Shown here piece by piece: positions 16,123-24,788 of a stretch of 64,000 nucleotides of DNA. The translations under genes and the position numbers were made by a program. The DNA comes from Hufsiella arboris (GTDB lineage: Bacteria; Bacteroidota; Bacteroidia; Sphingobacteriales; Sphingobacteriaceae), in contig NZ_WVHT01000002.1 in the NCBI RefSeq assembly GCF_009834875.1, positions 434,001 to 498,000 of the forward strand, in the 5' to 3' direction. Below the pieces are notes generated by a model that searched no databases, was not told the DNA's origin, and worked only from the letters and a program-made list of their open reading frames with translations. The first letter of the stretch is position 1, and each line of letters opens with the position of its first letter.

Positions 16123-17274
16123 ATGTTTAATCAAGATATATTAAATCGTTTCCAAAATGAGGAAACACCATTTTACTACTACGATCTGAATGTTTTACAG
16201 CAAACATTGGACGCCTGCACCAACGCTGCAAACCGGTATAACTTTCATGTGCATTATGCTATGAAAGCCAACTTTAACCCAACTGTGATTTCAAAGATTA
16301 GACAAGCCGGATTGGGTGCAGATTGCGTTAGTGGAAATGAGGTTTTAAAAGCCGCTGAAGTTGGCTTTGATCCTTCCAAAATCGTTTTTGCCGGCGTTGG
16401 GAAATCTGATAAGGAAATTAATCAGGCCCTTGATCTTGATATCTTTTCATTTAACGTTGAGTCGTTACAGGAATTAGGCGTGATAAACTCGCTGGCCGGT
16501 GTAAAAGGTAAGAAAGCTAAGGTTGCAATCCGTATTAACCCCAATGTTGACGCCCATACTCACCACAACATTACAACCGGTTTAGAAGAGAATAAATTTG
16601 GTATAAACCAATGGGAGCTAAATGATTGCGCGGACGCGCTGCGGCAGTCGCCAAATCTCGAACTTATTGGTATTCATTTTCATATCGGCTCGCAAATCAC
16701 TGACCTGAATGTTTTTAAAAGCCTTTGTGTGAAGGTAAATGAATTGCATCAATGGTTTGAAGAGCGGGGCTTCAATTTGAAAGTTCTAAATGTGGGCGGT
16801 GGTTTCGGGGTGGATTATCACCATCCTGATACTAATACAATTCCTGATTTTGAAGGATATTTTAAAGTGTTCGATCAGTTTCTGGAAAGGAAACCGGCAC
16901 AGGAAATTCACTTCGAATTAGGTCGCGCGCTGGTTGCGCAGTCGGGCAGCCTGATCAGCCGGGTTTTATATGTAAAAAACGGTATAAAGAAAAACTTCCT
17001 TATCCTGGATGCGGGTATGACAGAACTGATGCGCCCGATGCTTTACCAGGCTTATCATAAGATTGAGAATATTTCCAAAGGTGATGTTGCCGAAAGTAAT
17101 AAATACGATGTCGTTGGCCCTATCTGCGAATCAACTGATTGTTTCGGAAAAGAAGTGGAACTTCCTGCGTCAGAGCGTAATGATTTAATAGCTATCAGAA
17201 CCGCCGGTGCTTATGGCGAGGTAATGGCTTCAGGATATAACTTGAGAGAGAAAGTTAAGTCAGTATATTCTTAA
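16123..17274 (+). CDS. lysA: Diaminopimelate decarboxylase
   Basis: 383-residue PLP enzyme that decarboxylates meso-diaminopimelate to L-lysine, the last step of lysine synthesis. It is a fold III barrel: the PLP-binding lysine is in HYAMKANFNP near residue 48. Other motifs are HFHIGSQI near 185, the glycine-rich GGGFGVDYHH near 223, and the substrate residues of CESTDCFGKE near 345 and GAYGEVMASGYN near 365. The length is short compared with E. coli LysA (420) but usual for Bacteroidota. The ATG at 16123 starts right before the conserved N-terminus. The gene is flanked on both sides by hairpin repeats of the same family. Confidence 0.95.
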   Translation: MFNQDILNRFQNEETPFYYYDLNVLQQTLDACTNAANRYNFHVHYAMKANFNPTVISKIRQAGLGADCVSGNEVLKAAEVGFDPSKIVFAGVGKSDKEINQALDLDIFSFNVESLQELGVINSLAGVKGKKAKVAIRINPNVDAHTHHNITTGLEENKFGINQWELNDCADALRQSPNLELIGIHFHIGSQITDLNVFKSLCVKVNELHQWFEERGFNLKVLNVGGGFGVDYHHPDTNTIPDFEGYFKVFDQFLERKPAQEIHFELGRALVAQSGSLISRVLYVKNGIKKNFLILDAGMTELMRPMLYQAYHKIENISKGDVAESNKYDVVGPICESTDCFGKEVELPASERNDLIAIRTAGAYGEVMASGYNLREKVKSVYS

Positions 17275-17288
17275 GGAAGAGATATGCC

Positions 17289-17336
17289 ATGTTGAGTGGA
17301 GTCGAGACAATTGTAGACCTTCGACTCCCCTCAGGA
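17289..17336. terminator. Bidirectional hairpin between convergent genes after lysA
   Basis: TTGAGTGGAGTCGA pairs with TCGACTCCCCTCAGG around a loop containing CAATTG. It sits between the convergent ends of lysA and the small membrane-protein gene, where a two-way terminator is expected, but it lacks a long T run. It is related in sequence to the hairpin at 16015-16089. Confidence 0.6.
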
Positions 17337-17359
17337 CGGCAAACGATTGAAATTTAATT

Positions 17360-17572
17360 CTAGCTTTTCTTTGAAGTAGCTAAAACAACAATTCCGCCAA
17401 CAAGCAGCAGCCCGCCAACATACGGAGGCCAGTTTACGGTTTTCTGTTTATCTGCTGATACCTGTATCGGTCCGGCATCGATGATTTTTTCTTTCTTGGT
17501 ATAAGTGAAGCCTGTCCAGATAAGCATGACAACGCCAAGTACAATTAATATTAAGCCAACGGTTCTGTTCAT
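17360..17572 (-). CDS. Small two-helix membrane protein
   Basis: 70 residues with two transmembrane helices, about 4-22 (TVGLILIVLGVVMLIWTGF) and 50-66 (YVGGLLLVGGIVVLATS). They are joined by a polar loop that probably faces the periplasm or cytoplasm (KKEKIIDAGPIQVSADKQ). This arrangement is common in Bacteroidota genomes as a hypothetical (DUF3185-like) protein; I do not know a function. It is convergent with lysA and lies 51 bp upstream of the broken esterase on the same strand. Confidence 0.75.
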   Translation of the reverse strand: MNRTVGLILIVLGVVMLIWTGFTYTKKEKIIDAGPIQVSADKQKTVNWPPYVGGLLLVGGIVVLATSKKS

Positions 17573-17623
17573 ATCATAAAAGTTTTTTCACATAAAAGAA
17601 AAATGACTGAAATTGTTTTACAG

Positions 17624-18708
17624 TTACCACTTGAATTTTTCTTCAATGAACTGAATTAATTGGTTAGACATTACTTTTTGCTCATTTATTTTTGGATGTC
17701 CGGCTGTGTTTTTATACGGGAAAAAGTAGGTGTATACAGCTTGGTCGTCCAACTGTGAGACCGCTTTGCTGATGTATCCCGGCCATGGTGAACCTTCTTT
17801 TGTTGCATCCATATTGCCTAAAGCGCAAATGATCTTCGCTTTGGGATATTTTTCCCGAATTGATTTTAGAAACGACAAGTAAGAACTGACAATTTTGTCC
17901 TCAGTAGGCGGTATAGTGCCGAACAACCGTTTAAACTCTACATGTTCCGGGCGTTTGGTTAGCCACGAATCATTCTGGAATAGGTTAATCACGACAATTT
18001 CGGGACTGAATTTTGAAAAGTCCCACTTGCTTTTGGGATCATTCGGATCAAGCCGGTCATAAACATCCGGCATTACATACGGAAACCAGCTGATCAAAAT
18101 TCCGATACCGCTTTTAGCGATGCAGTTATAATTTGCGTTGAAATGCCGGGCAGTTAACGCGGCGTAGCTTAAATAATGATTTTCATACTGGCTTGCCGGG
18201 GAATCTTTGTCGGAGGTATCTTCGACGCTGTAGCCGCAGGTAATTGAGTTTCCATAAAATTCGATCCGGTGTTTAGCAGCGGTTGGAGGATTTTTGAGTT
18301 TGCTTCCTGAATTTAGCTTGAAGCCATAAAATCTGGTCGTTCGCGATCATATTCTGTTATTTTGAACAACTCGACCTGGTGATTTCCTTTCGGAAGATCG
18401 GCGGCAAGCTGATAGGTTTTTTTTACAGAGTCTACCTTAAGTTTATAGGTGCTGTCCCGGTCAATAACTACGTAAAAATAATTGTCGGCACGCTCATCTT
18501 TTAAGTCCGCGCTAACTCCGGTCCCTTTAAAACGCAGCGTGGCTGAAGAGCCCGACCAGTAAAATTCAGCAAACTCTTTTTTCATTCCAATTCTTCCGGA
18601 ATAACGGATGTGTGTATCATTAATTTTTACATGTTGAGCAAAAGAAAGCGTTCCTGAAAGCAGGAAGCAGGCGGCCAGGCAAAACTTCATCATAGTTATT
18701 TGCGGCAA
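17624..18708 (-). pseudogene. SGNH/GDSL esterase (CE2-like) broken by a single-base deletion
   Basis: Two frames on the minus strand make up one protein. 18708-18313 encodes a signal peptide (MMKFCLAACFLLSGTLSFA) and the N-terminal beta-sandwich, through ELFKITEYDRERPDF. The rest continues in another frame as FYGFKLNSGSKL, then IEFYGNSITCGYSVED with the nucleophile serine block, and on to 17624. Adding one A to the A4 run at 18328-18331 restores a single ORF of about 361 residues. The layout (sandwich domain then SGNH hydrolase) matches CE2-type acetyl-ester hydrolases, secreted deacetylases of plant polysaccharides. It is either a recent frameshift or a homopolymer sequencing error; the rest of the frame is intact, which favours a recent event. 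Confidence 0.85.
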
Positions 18709-18776
18709 AATAGATAAAATCTCTTAAGTTAGAAGAGCCGCAAACTTTACTAACAGCTTCGATGTATCCTTAATAT

Positions 18777-19892
18777 ATGGAACGATCACAAACTCCTTTC
18801 TATAGCCGGTTAATGTATATCCTGGTTAGCCTGATTGCGTTAGGCTATCTCGCTATTATTGGCAAGGAAATAATTTCTCCGCTCATGTTTGCGTTTCTTT
18901 TCGCTATTCTGCTAATTCCCGTCGCCGATTTTTTTGAACGGAAATGGAAGTTTTCGCGAGCTATATCGTCGTTGGCATCAATTTTAGTGCTAATGATCAT
19001 CGTTGGATTAATTCTTTATTTTCTTGGTTCACAGCTAAGTAACCTGGTAAACGACTGGCCGGTTCTTCAAAAGCAAGTTGGCAAAGCGATTAGTGAATTA
19101 CATATTTGGGTGGAGCGAACCTTTAAAATAAATGCTGATAAACAAATGTCCTATATTGACGAGGGAACGTCAAAAATGCTTAGTTCGACGGTTTCCGTTG
19201 TTGGTGTCACGCTTTTAACGGTATCAAGCACATTTCTTTTTTATGCGTTCGTATTGCTGTTTACCTTTTTTATGTTGCTGAACCGGCGCTTGCTTTTCAG
19301 TTTCATCGTAGGAGTTTTCCATAGTCAGCATAAAGAAACCATTCACGAAATATCTGAACAAATTAAGTATATCATTAAGCGATACATTTTAGGGTTGTTT
19401 TTGCAAATGTGTGTCATCGCCATTATAACCTGCACGGTGCTAGCCATTTTAGGAGTGAAGTATGCGATCCTGCTTGGTTTGGTAACTGCAATTTTCAATA
19501 TTGTTCCGTACATAGGAATCTTCACCGCTTTGCTGATCAGTGTACTTATAACCTTTGCCACAGTTTCTGCAGGCAAGGCACTAATTGTCGCTATTGCGAT
19601 GGTTTGTATTCACGCGCTGGATGGCAATGTCCTTATGCCGCTGATTGTTGGCAGCAAGGTGAAGCTAAATGCACTGATCGTTATGCTTGGAATTGTGGTC
19701 GGTGAAATGATGTGGGGTATTCCGGGTATGTTTCTTTGTATTCCGTATATCGCCATCATGAAGGTGATTTTTGATCGGATCGATACCTTGAAACCCTGGG
19801 GCATGCTGCTTGGCGATGAGGAACCAGCAGACAAACCTGTCAAAAAGATGCGGAAAAAGTTGGATTTGGAGGTGTTCGGAAAGAGTAGTTAG
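18777..19892 (+). CDS. AI-2E family transporter (UPF0118/PerM-like)
   Basis: 371-residue inner-membrane protein of the AI-2 exporter family, with about eight hydrophobic helices. A helical insert at roughly 95-125 contains a tryptophan-rich amphipathic stretch. The conserved C-terminal block includes LGVKYAILLGLVTAIFNIVPYIG near 225 and PLIVGSKVKLNALIVMLGIVVG near 290. Members export signalling molecules or act as sodium/proton antiporters; the substrate cannot be told from sequence. It is a single gene, divergent from the broken esterase and followed by a repeat-bearing spacer. Confidence 0.88.
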   Translation: MERSQTPFYSRLMYILVSLIALGYLAIIGKEIISPLMFAFLFAILLIPVADFFERKWKFSRAISSLASILVLMIIVGLILYFLGSQLSNLVNDWPVLQKQVGKAISELHIWVERTFKINADKQMSYIDEGTSKMLSSTVSVVGVTLLTVSSTFLFYAFVLLFTFFMLLNRRLLFSFIVGVFHSQHKETIHEISEQIKYIIKRYILGLFLQMCVIAIITCTVLAILGVKYAILLGLVTAIFNIVPYIGIFTALLISVLITFATVSAGKALIVAIAMVCIHALDGNVLMPLIVGSKVKLNALIVMLGIVVGEMMWGIPGMFLCIPYIAIMKVIFDRIDTLKPWGMLLGDEEPADKPVKKMRKKLDLEVFGKSS

Positions 19893-19904
19893 TATTTTGT
19901 CTAA

Positions 19905-20379
19905 TTAGAAGGGAACAAGAGGAAATATCATTAGAGTCTGAAATTTAGGTTTTGAAAAGCAATGGCAGTTTATCGCGATTTTTCTGATAGTAAAAGCGAG
20001 AACAAAAAAATGAAGTTTAGTTGAATAATTATTGATGGAAAAGCAATGATAGTTTTTCATATGGACGGTTGTTCCCGTGCTCCGCTCATACTGCACAGGC
20101 ATTAGCCACATTGGCCGGTATCCGCTTTGCCCGGGTTTAAAATGTAAGGATTGTATACAAAAGGAATCGCGACATAACGTAAATAGCTTAGTTATCCCGC
20201 CGATTTTAAACCTGATTGAAATGGAAAGCCCGCAAACGAGGTACGAGTGCGGACTTGTAATGGAAAGCAGGGTCGAATTAACCGATGAAAGCTAAACCTT
20301 GCTTTTCTAAAAATTATTCTCTTAAAATCTGTTTCTTGCCCGGTATTCGTGTTCTCAACAATAATACTATACTTGGTCT
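19905..20379. other. Gene-free region containing repeat copy D
   Basis: About 475 bases between the convergent transporter and glutaryl-CoA dehydrogenase genes. It contains one dispersed repeat (20036-20150) preceded by a partial echo (TTTTGAAAAGCAATGGCAG near 19950). Short frames here read through the repeat and have no family features. No clear intrinsic terminator was seen. Confidence 0.55.
20036..20150 (+). repeat. Dispersed intergenic repeat, copy D (short)
   Basis: Begins GGAAAAGCAATGATAGTTTT and continues TTGTTCCCGTGCTCCGCTC, ACTGCACAGGCATTAGCCAC and TTGGCCGGTATCCGCTTTGC, ending GGGTTTAAAATGTAAGG. It matches the first half of the copies at 13742 and 36431 and lacks their second half. 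Confidence 0.75.
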
Positions 20380-21570
20380 TTACTTAAACGCATTCAACCC
20401 TGTCACATCCATGCCGGTAATCAGCAAATGAATGTCATGTGTTCCTTCGTAAGTAACAACTGATTCCAGGTTCATCATATGGCGCATAATGGAGTATTCG
20501 CCCGTAATGCCCATTCCGCCTAACATTTGCCGGGCGTCACGGGCAATGATTTGCGCCGTTTCCACGCTGTTCCGTTTTGCCATAGATATTTGGGCAGGAG
20601 TTGCACGGTTTTCATTTTTAAGGGTTCCCAGGCGCCAGACAAGTAATTGTCCTTTTGTGATTTCCGTGATCATCTCCGCCAGCTTTTTTTGTTGCAGCTG
20701 GAAACCGCCGATAGGCTTATCAAACTGAATACGCTCTTTGGAATAGCGTAAAGCAGTGTCGTAACAATCCATCGCAGCGCCTAGTGCTCCCCATGAAATT
20801 CCAAACCGTGCCTGGTTCAGACAGCCTAACGGGCCTTTCATTCCTTTAACATTGGGAAGAATATTCTCCTTCGGAACTCTCACATTATCAAAAACCAACT
20901 CGCCGGTTGCTGAGGCACGTAAACTCCATTTACCATGCGTTTCAGGGGTTAAAAACCCTTCCATGCCTCGTTCTAAGATCAATCCGTGAACATCGCCGTT
21001 TTCATCCTTGCCCCAAACAACGGCGATATCCGCGAAAGGAGCATTAGAGATCCACATTTTGGCGCCATTCAAAATAACGTGGTCGCCGGCATCTTTAAAA
21101 TTGGTAACCATGCCTGATGGATTACTTCCGAAATCCGGCTCTGTTAAACCAAAGCAACCCATGAATTCTCCTGAAGCCAACTTTGGAAGATATTTCTTCT
21201 TCTGCTCTTCGCTTCCAAATGCAAAAATCGGGTACATCACCAGCGATCCCTGGACAGAAGCAGTTGAGCGGATGCCCGAATCTCCGCGTTCCAGCTCTTG
21301 CATGATGATGCCATATGAGATGTAATCCAAACCGGCACCACCGTATTCTTCCGGAATCGTCGGTCCGAAAGCGCCAATTTCGGCAAGGCCCTTAACCAGG
21401 TGTTTTGGAAATTCGGCGCGCTGAGCGAAATCTTCAATAACCGGGCTTAATTCCTTTTTTACCCATTGCCGAACCGTCGAACGAATCAGTTTATGTTCCT
21501 CGGAAAGCAATTCGTCGAGCAGGTAATAATCCGGGGATTCGTATTGGTCTTGTTTTGAAGATTTTTGCAT
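20380..21570 (-). CDS. gcdH: Glutaryl-CoA dehydrogenase
   Basis: 396 residues from the ATG at 21570 (MQKSSKQDQYESPDYY); the open frame extends upstream, but that part reads antisense through the neighbouring GH130 gene. It is an FAD acyl-CoA dehydrogenase that oxidises and decarboxylates glutaryl-CoA to crotonyl-CoA in lysine and tryptophan breakdown. Motifs include GCFGLTEPDFGSNPSGM near 145, the FAD/substrate block WISNAPFADIAVVWGK, and the catalytic region TYEGTHDIHLLITGMDVTG near 380. The glutamate of YEGTHD is the expected base, and the TGLNAF ending is typical of GcdH. It lies 37 bp downstream of the GH130 gene on the same strand and near other acyl-CoA genes. Confidence 0.92.
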   Translation of the reverse strand: MQKSSKQDQYESPDYYLLDELLSEEHKLIRSTVRQWVKKELSPVIEDFAQRAEFPKHLVKGLAEIGAFGPTIPEEYGGAGLDYISYGIIMQELERGDSGIRSTASVQGSLVMYPIFAFGSEEQKKKYLPKLASGEFMGCFGLTEPDFGSNPSGMVTNFKDAGDHVILNGAKMWISNAPFADIAVVWGKDENGDVHGLILERGMEGFLTPETHGKWSLRASATGELVFDNVRVPKENILPNVKGMKGPLGCLNQARFGISWGALGAAMDCYDTALRYSKERIQFDKPIGGFQLQQKKLAEMITEITKGQLLVWRLGTLKNENRATPAQISMAKRNSVETAQIIARDARQMLGGMGITGEYSIMRHMMNLESVVTYEGTHDIHLLITGMDVTGLNAFK

Positions 21571-21607
21571 TGGTAAGCCTTTGAATTCAGTTCCAAATTT
21601 AGAAGAA

Positions 21608-22786
21608 TTATTTAACCGGAATCGGGTCGGGCAATGAGCGGTTTGCGGGATCATAAACTGCAACGGCAACCCTTGAATCAGCGCAGCCGTAATATAAAAA
21701 CCACTTATTTTTAAGATAGGCCATACCCTGTATAAAAACGGTTCCATTGATATATTGCCCGCTTTTCTCAAACGGCTCCATCGGCCGCAAAAAAGGAACA
21801 TCAAGACGCGCGATTGCTTTCGTAGGATCGTTTTTATCGAACAAAACCTGGCCCGCGCAATACGTGTTGGCGTTAAATCGCGGATCACCGTCAGCTCCAG
21901 CCTTATTTTTTCCGTTGTAGAATAATAAAATACCTTTGTCTGTAAGCAAGGCCGGTGGGCCGCATTCAGTTAGTTCGCTATCAAAATAGCCTTTTCGTGG
22001 GGAAATAAGTTCAACCAATTTTTGGTTTTTGTCAACCAATGGTTGCCAGTCGACCAGATTTTCCGATGTAGCAGCAAACACATGAAGCTCGCCCCAGTAA
22101 AGCCAGTATTTGCCGTTCACTTTGGCGATAACCTGTTTGCCGTTTTTAATTTGGGTGAGGATAGATGCCGATTTATTTGCAATATGAAAGAATTTGTTGT
22201 CGTACGCATCCTGGAAGATAGGCCCATGTTTCGTCCATTTTTTTAAGTTTTTTGAAGTGGCGACGCCCAGCCGTGGCAGATCCCGGTTCCATTGTGTGTA
22301 GAAAACCACGTAAGTTCCGTCTTCCGTGACTGCAACACGAGGATCTTCGCAGCCGCCAGGCCATTCAAATTGCTTTTGATCATCGTTTGAAGGGAACAAT
22401 ACCGGATGTTTTCTTCTTTTAAAATGAAGCCCGTCGCGACTTGAAGCATAACCAAGTCTCGATGTCCTGAATCCAATTCCAATTCCAAACTTGTCTTCGG
22501 CACGGTAAAGCAACACAACTTCTTTTCCTTTTTTGGTAGCTCCCGGGTTAAATGTGTCATTCGATTCCCAGTCTACCAGCTTATTCTGAATCGGATCCGG
22601 AAACCTCGAATTTTCATTTGGAGAGATTATGGGGTTAAGATCCTTCGGCCGGACAAAGCCGCCAAATGCCCAGGAGGGAAGGGAATCCGTTCGTAACGTC
22701 TGTGCGTCAATTTCACTTCCGCAAAAAAGAAGTAAGACAAATGATAATTTCGAAATTAATTTCATAAGCATATTTCTAAAACTCAT
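21608..22786 (-). CDS. Secreted GH130-family mannosidase or phosphorylase
   Basis: About 390 residues with a signal peptide (KLISKLSFVLLLFCGSEIDA); the start may be any of three close methionines at the N-terminus. Five-bladed propeller motifs of GH130 are seen: FNPGATKKGKEVVLLYRAED near 80, GGCEDPRVAV near 145 with the acidic catalytic aspartate, TECGPPALLTDKGILLFYNG near 270, and LYYGCADSRVAVA near 375. GH130 enzymes act on beta-mannosides, either as phosphorylases or as beta-1,2-mannosidases. Export to the periplasm favours a hydrolase, because phosphorolysis usually occurs inside the cell; this is an inference. No polysaccharide-utilisation genes (SusC/SusD) are nearby. Confidence 0.85.
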   Translation of the reverse strand: MSFRNMLMKLISKLSFVLLLFCGSEIDAQTLRTDSLPSWAFGGFVRPKDLNPIISPNENSRFPDPIQNKLVDWESNDTFNPGATKKGKEVVLLYRAEDKFGIGIGFRTSRLGYASSRDGLHFKRRKHPVLFPSNDDQKQFEWPGGCEDPRVAVTEDGTYVVFYTQWNRDLPRLGVATSKNLKKWTKHGPIFQDAYDNKFFHIANKSASILTQIKNGKQVIAKVNGKYWLYWGELHVFAATSENLVDWQPLVDKNQKLVELISPRKGYFDSELTECGPPALLTDKGILLFYNGKNKAGADGDPRFNANTYCAGQVLFDKNDPTKAIARLDVPFLRPMEPFEKSGQYINGTVFIQGMAYLKNKWFLYYGCADSRVAVAVYDPANRSLPDPIPVK

Positions 22787-22845
22787 ATCAGAAACTAGGC
22801 ATTGGATTACGCAGTCAATAGTAAGATGGACAGAATATTTTTAAA

Positions 22846-22975
22846 CCCGGTTGAAGCGGTTACCCCGCAGCGAAGCCTGGCCGGTGCGGATGAGCGAGGA
22901 GTAAAAGCGGAAGACGGGACTATCAGTTCTATGGAAAACTGCTATTGCTTTCCAATCAATTTCAACAATAGTTTC
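22846..22975 (-). repeat. Dispersed intergenic repeat, copy E (inverted)
   Basis: On the minus strand it reads GATTGGAAAGCAATAGCAG, TTCCGCTTTTACTCCTCGC, CTTCGCTGCGGGGTAACCGC and TTCAACCGGGTTTAAAA. This matches the plan of copies B and D (AAGCAATG...TCCGCTTTTACTCC...GGGTTTAAAA) in the opposite direction. It lies in the spacer between the GH130 and carboxylase genes. Confidence 0.7.
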
Positions 22976-23082
22976 CCGATTCAACTAAAGCTCTCGAAAA
23001 TCCAAAACCTAAAAACATTAACCTAATATCAATCTTTATTTCTAACCCGCTAAGTCTCAACTTCTTTTTTTAACCTTAAATC

Positions 23083-24672
23083 CTACGTCTGTATCACACC
23101 CACATTATACCGCTTTGTCATCGGCGCGTGATTAGCCGCTTCAATTCCCATCGAAATGATTTTTCGTGTTTCCAGCGGATCAATCACACCATCAACCCAT
23201 AACCGTGCAGCGGCGTAGTAAGGACTCAGCTGTTCATCATATTTTTTTGTGATGTTATCAAGCAATGCTTTTTCCTCTTCAGGCGAAATCTCAATTCCCT
23301 TCGCCTTTAAAGTTGCTTCCTGGATTTGAAGCAACGTTTTGCCGGCGGCAGAACCGCTCATCACCGCCATTCTTCCGGTTACCCAGGAATAAATTAACCG
23401 GGGATCATAAGCTTTACCGCACATGGCATAATTACCAGCACCATATGAGTTGCCGACGATGAACGTAAACTTGGGAACCACCGAATTGGCCATTGCCGAT
23501 ACCATTTTGGCGCCATCTTTTATTATTCCCCCATGTTCCGAGCGGCTGCCGACCATAAAGCCGGAAACATCCTGCAGGAACACGAGCGGTATTTTTTGCT
23601 GGTTGCAGTTCATGATAAAACGCGCTGCTTTATCCGCTGAATCGGAGTAAATAACGCCGCCCATCTGCATTTCGCCGCTTTTTGATTTCACCACTTTACG
23701 TTGATTGGCAACAATTCCCACCGACCAGCCATCGATGCGGGCGAATCCGCAAAGCAACGTTTGACCATAGAGTTCTTTATACTGCTCGAATTCAGAGTTA
23801 TCAACCAGCCGCTCGATAACTTCGAGCATATTATAGGGCTTAGTTCGGTCTTCCGGTAACAGCGTATGTATCTCTTCCTCGTTTTTCTGCGGAGAAGCTG
23901 GCTCAATACGATCAAACCCGGCTTTTAAAGCGTGCCCGGTTTTATCGATGATTTTCCTTATCGCCTCTATACATGACTGATCATCCGGAAACTTATTATC
24001 CGTAACTCCGGAAATCTCACAATGAGTGGAAGCCCCACCCAGCGTTTCGTTATCTACATCTTCACCAATTGCTGATTTTACTAAATAAGATCCTGCCAGA
24101 AAAACAGAGCCGGTTCCTTCAACAATCAAGGCATAATCCGACATAATCGGCAGGTAAGCGCCGCCCGCAACACAGCTTCCCATAATGGCGGAAACCTGTA
24201 AAATGCCTTCAGAAGACATATGTGCATTGTTCCGGAAAATCCTTCCAAAATGTTCCTTGTCGGGAAAAACATCTTCCTGCATAGGTAGATAAACGCCTGC
24301 GCTATCAACCAGGTAAATCACCGGAATTTTATTTTCCATCGCGATTTCCTGCGCCCTTAAGATTTTCTTCGCGGTGATTGGAAACCAGGCGCCGGCTTTC
24401 ACCGTGGCATCGTTGGAAACAACAACGCAAAGCCGTTTCGAAACATATCCAAGTACCACTACCACTCCTCCGCCCGGGCAGGATTCGTCGTACAGATTAT
24501 CTCCTGCAAAAGCACCAACTTCCAGGGCATCGGTATCTTCATCTAACAAATGATCAATTCGTTCCCTGGCGGTAAGCTTGTTCTTTTTATGATGGGACTT
24601 GATTTTTTCAACTCCGCCACCTAATTGTACGGCCTGGTATCTTTCTTCGAGTTCCTGAAGTAGTTGCTGCAT
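23083..24672 (-). CDS. mccB: Acyl-CoA carboxylase beta subunit, probably methylcrotonoyl-CoA carboxylase
   Basis: 529-residue carboxyltransferase subunit of a biotin-dependent acyl-CoA carboxylase. It has crotonase-fold N and C halves: KLTARERIDHLLDED at the start, DVFPDKEHFGRIFRN near 155, MGSCVAGGAYLPIMSDY near 180, and QDVSGFMVGSRSEHGG and GNSYGAGNYAMCGKAYDPR in the C half. The DVFPD...FGRIF block and the neighbours (acyl-CoA dehydrogenase, enoyl-CoA hydratase, HMG-CoA lyase) fit methylcrotonoyl-CoA carboxylation in leucine breakdown. The partner alpha (biotin carboxylase/carrier) subunit is not in the window and must be elsewhere. The gene is divergent from the leucine genes on the plus strand, with 116 bp between. 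Confidence 0.85.
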   Translation of the reverse strand: MQQLLQELEERYQAVQLGGGVEKIKSHHKKNKLTARERIDHLLDEDTDALEVGAFAGDNLYDESCPGGGVVVVLGYVSKRLCVVVSNDATVKAGAWFPITAKKILRAQEIAMENKIPVIYLVDSAGVYLPMQEDVFPDKEHFGRIFRNNAHMSSEGILQVSAIMGSCVAGGAYLPIMSDYALIVEGTGSVFLAGSYLVKSAIGEDVDNETLGGASTHCEISGVTDNKFPDDQSCIEAIRKIIDKTGHALKAGFDRIEPASPQKNEEEIHTLLPEDRTKPYNMLEVIERLVDNSEFEQYKELYGQTLLCGFARIDGWSVGIVANQRKVVKSKSGEMQMGGVIYSDSADKAARFIMNCNQQKIPLVFLQDVSGFMVGSRSEHGGIIKDGAKMVSAMANSVVPKFTFIVGNSYGAGNYAMCGKAYDPRLIYSWVTGRMAVMSGSAAGKTLLQIQEATLKAKGIEISPEEEKALLDNITKKYDEQLSPYYAAARLWVDGVIDPLETRKIISMGIEAANHAPMTKRYNVGVIQT

Positions 24673-24722
24673 TTGGAAGGAAAATTGGTTAGTTAATAAG
24701 GAATCTCAAAACTAATGATAGA

Positions 24723-24752
24723 TTTGAAATTTGCGCCCTCCAACTAAATTTA
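24723..24752 (+). promoter_or_regulatory. Candidate Bacteroidota promoter for the leucine-breakdown genes
   Basis: TTTG at 24723-24726 and TAAATTTA at 24745-24752 are separated by 18 nt, close to the Bacteroidota pattern TTTG / TAnnTTTG with one mismatch. This would start transcription about 30 nt before the acyl-CoA dehydrogenase ATG. It is a match by eye only. Confidence 0.4.
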
Positions 24753-24788
24753 TTATTAGTTGTTTATTAAAAACCAATTATAACCAAT

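Noticed and set aside
20077-20295. 72-residue frame on the plus strand in the spacer after the AI-2E gene
   Set aside because: It overlaps repeat copy D and has no family features.
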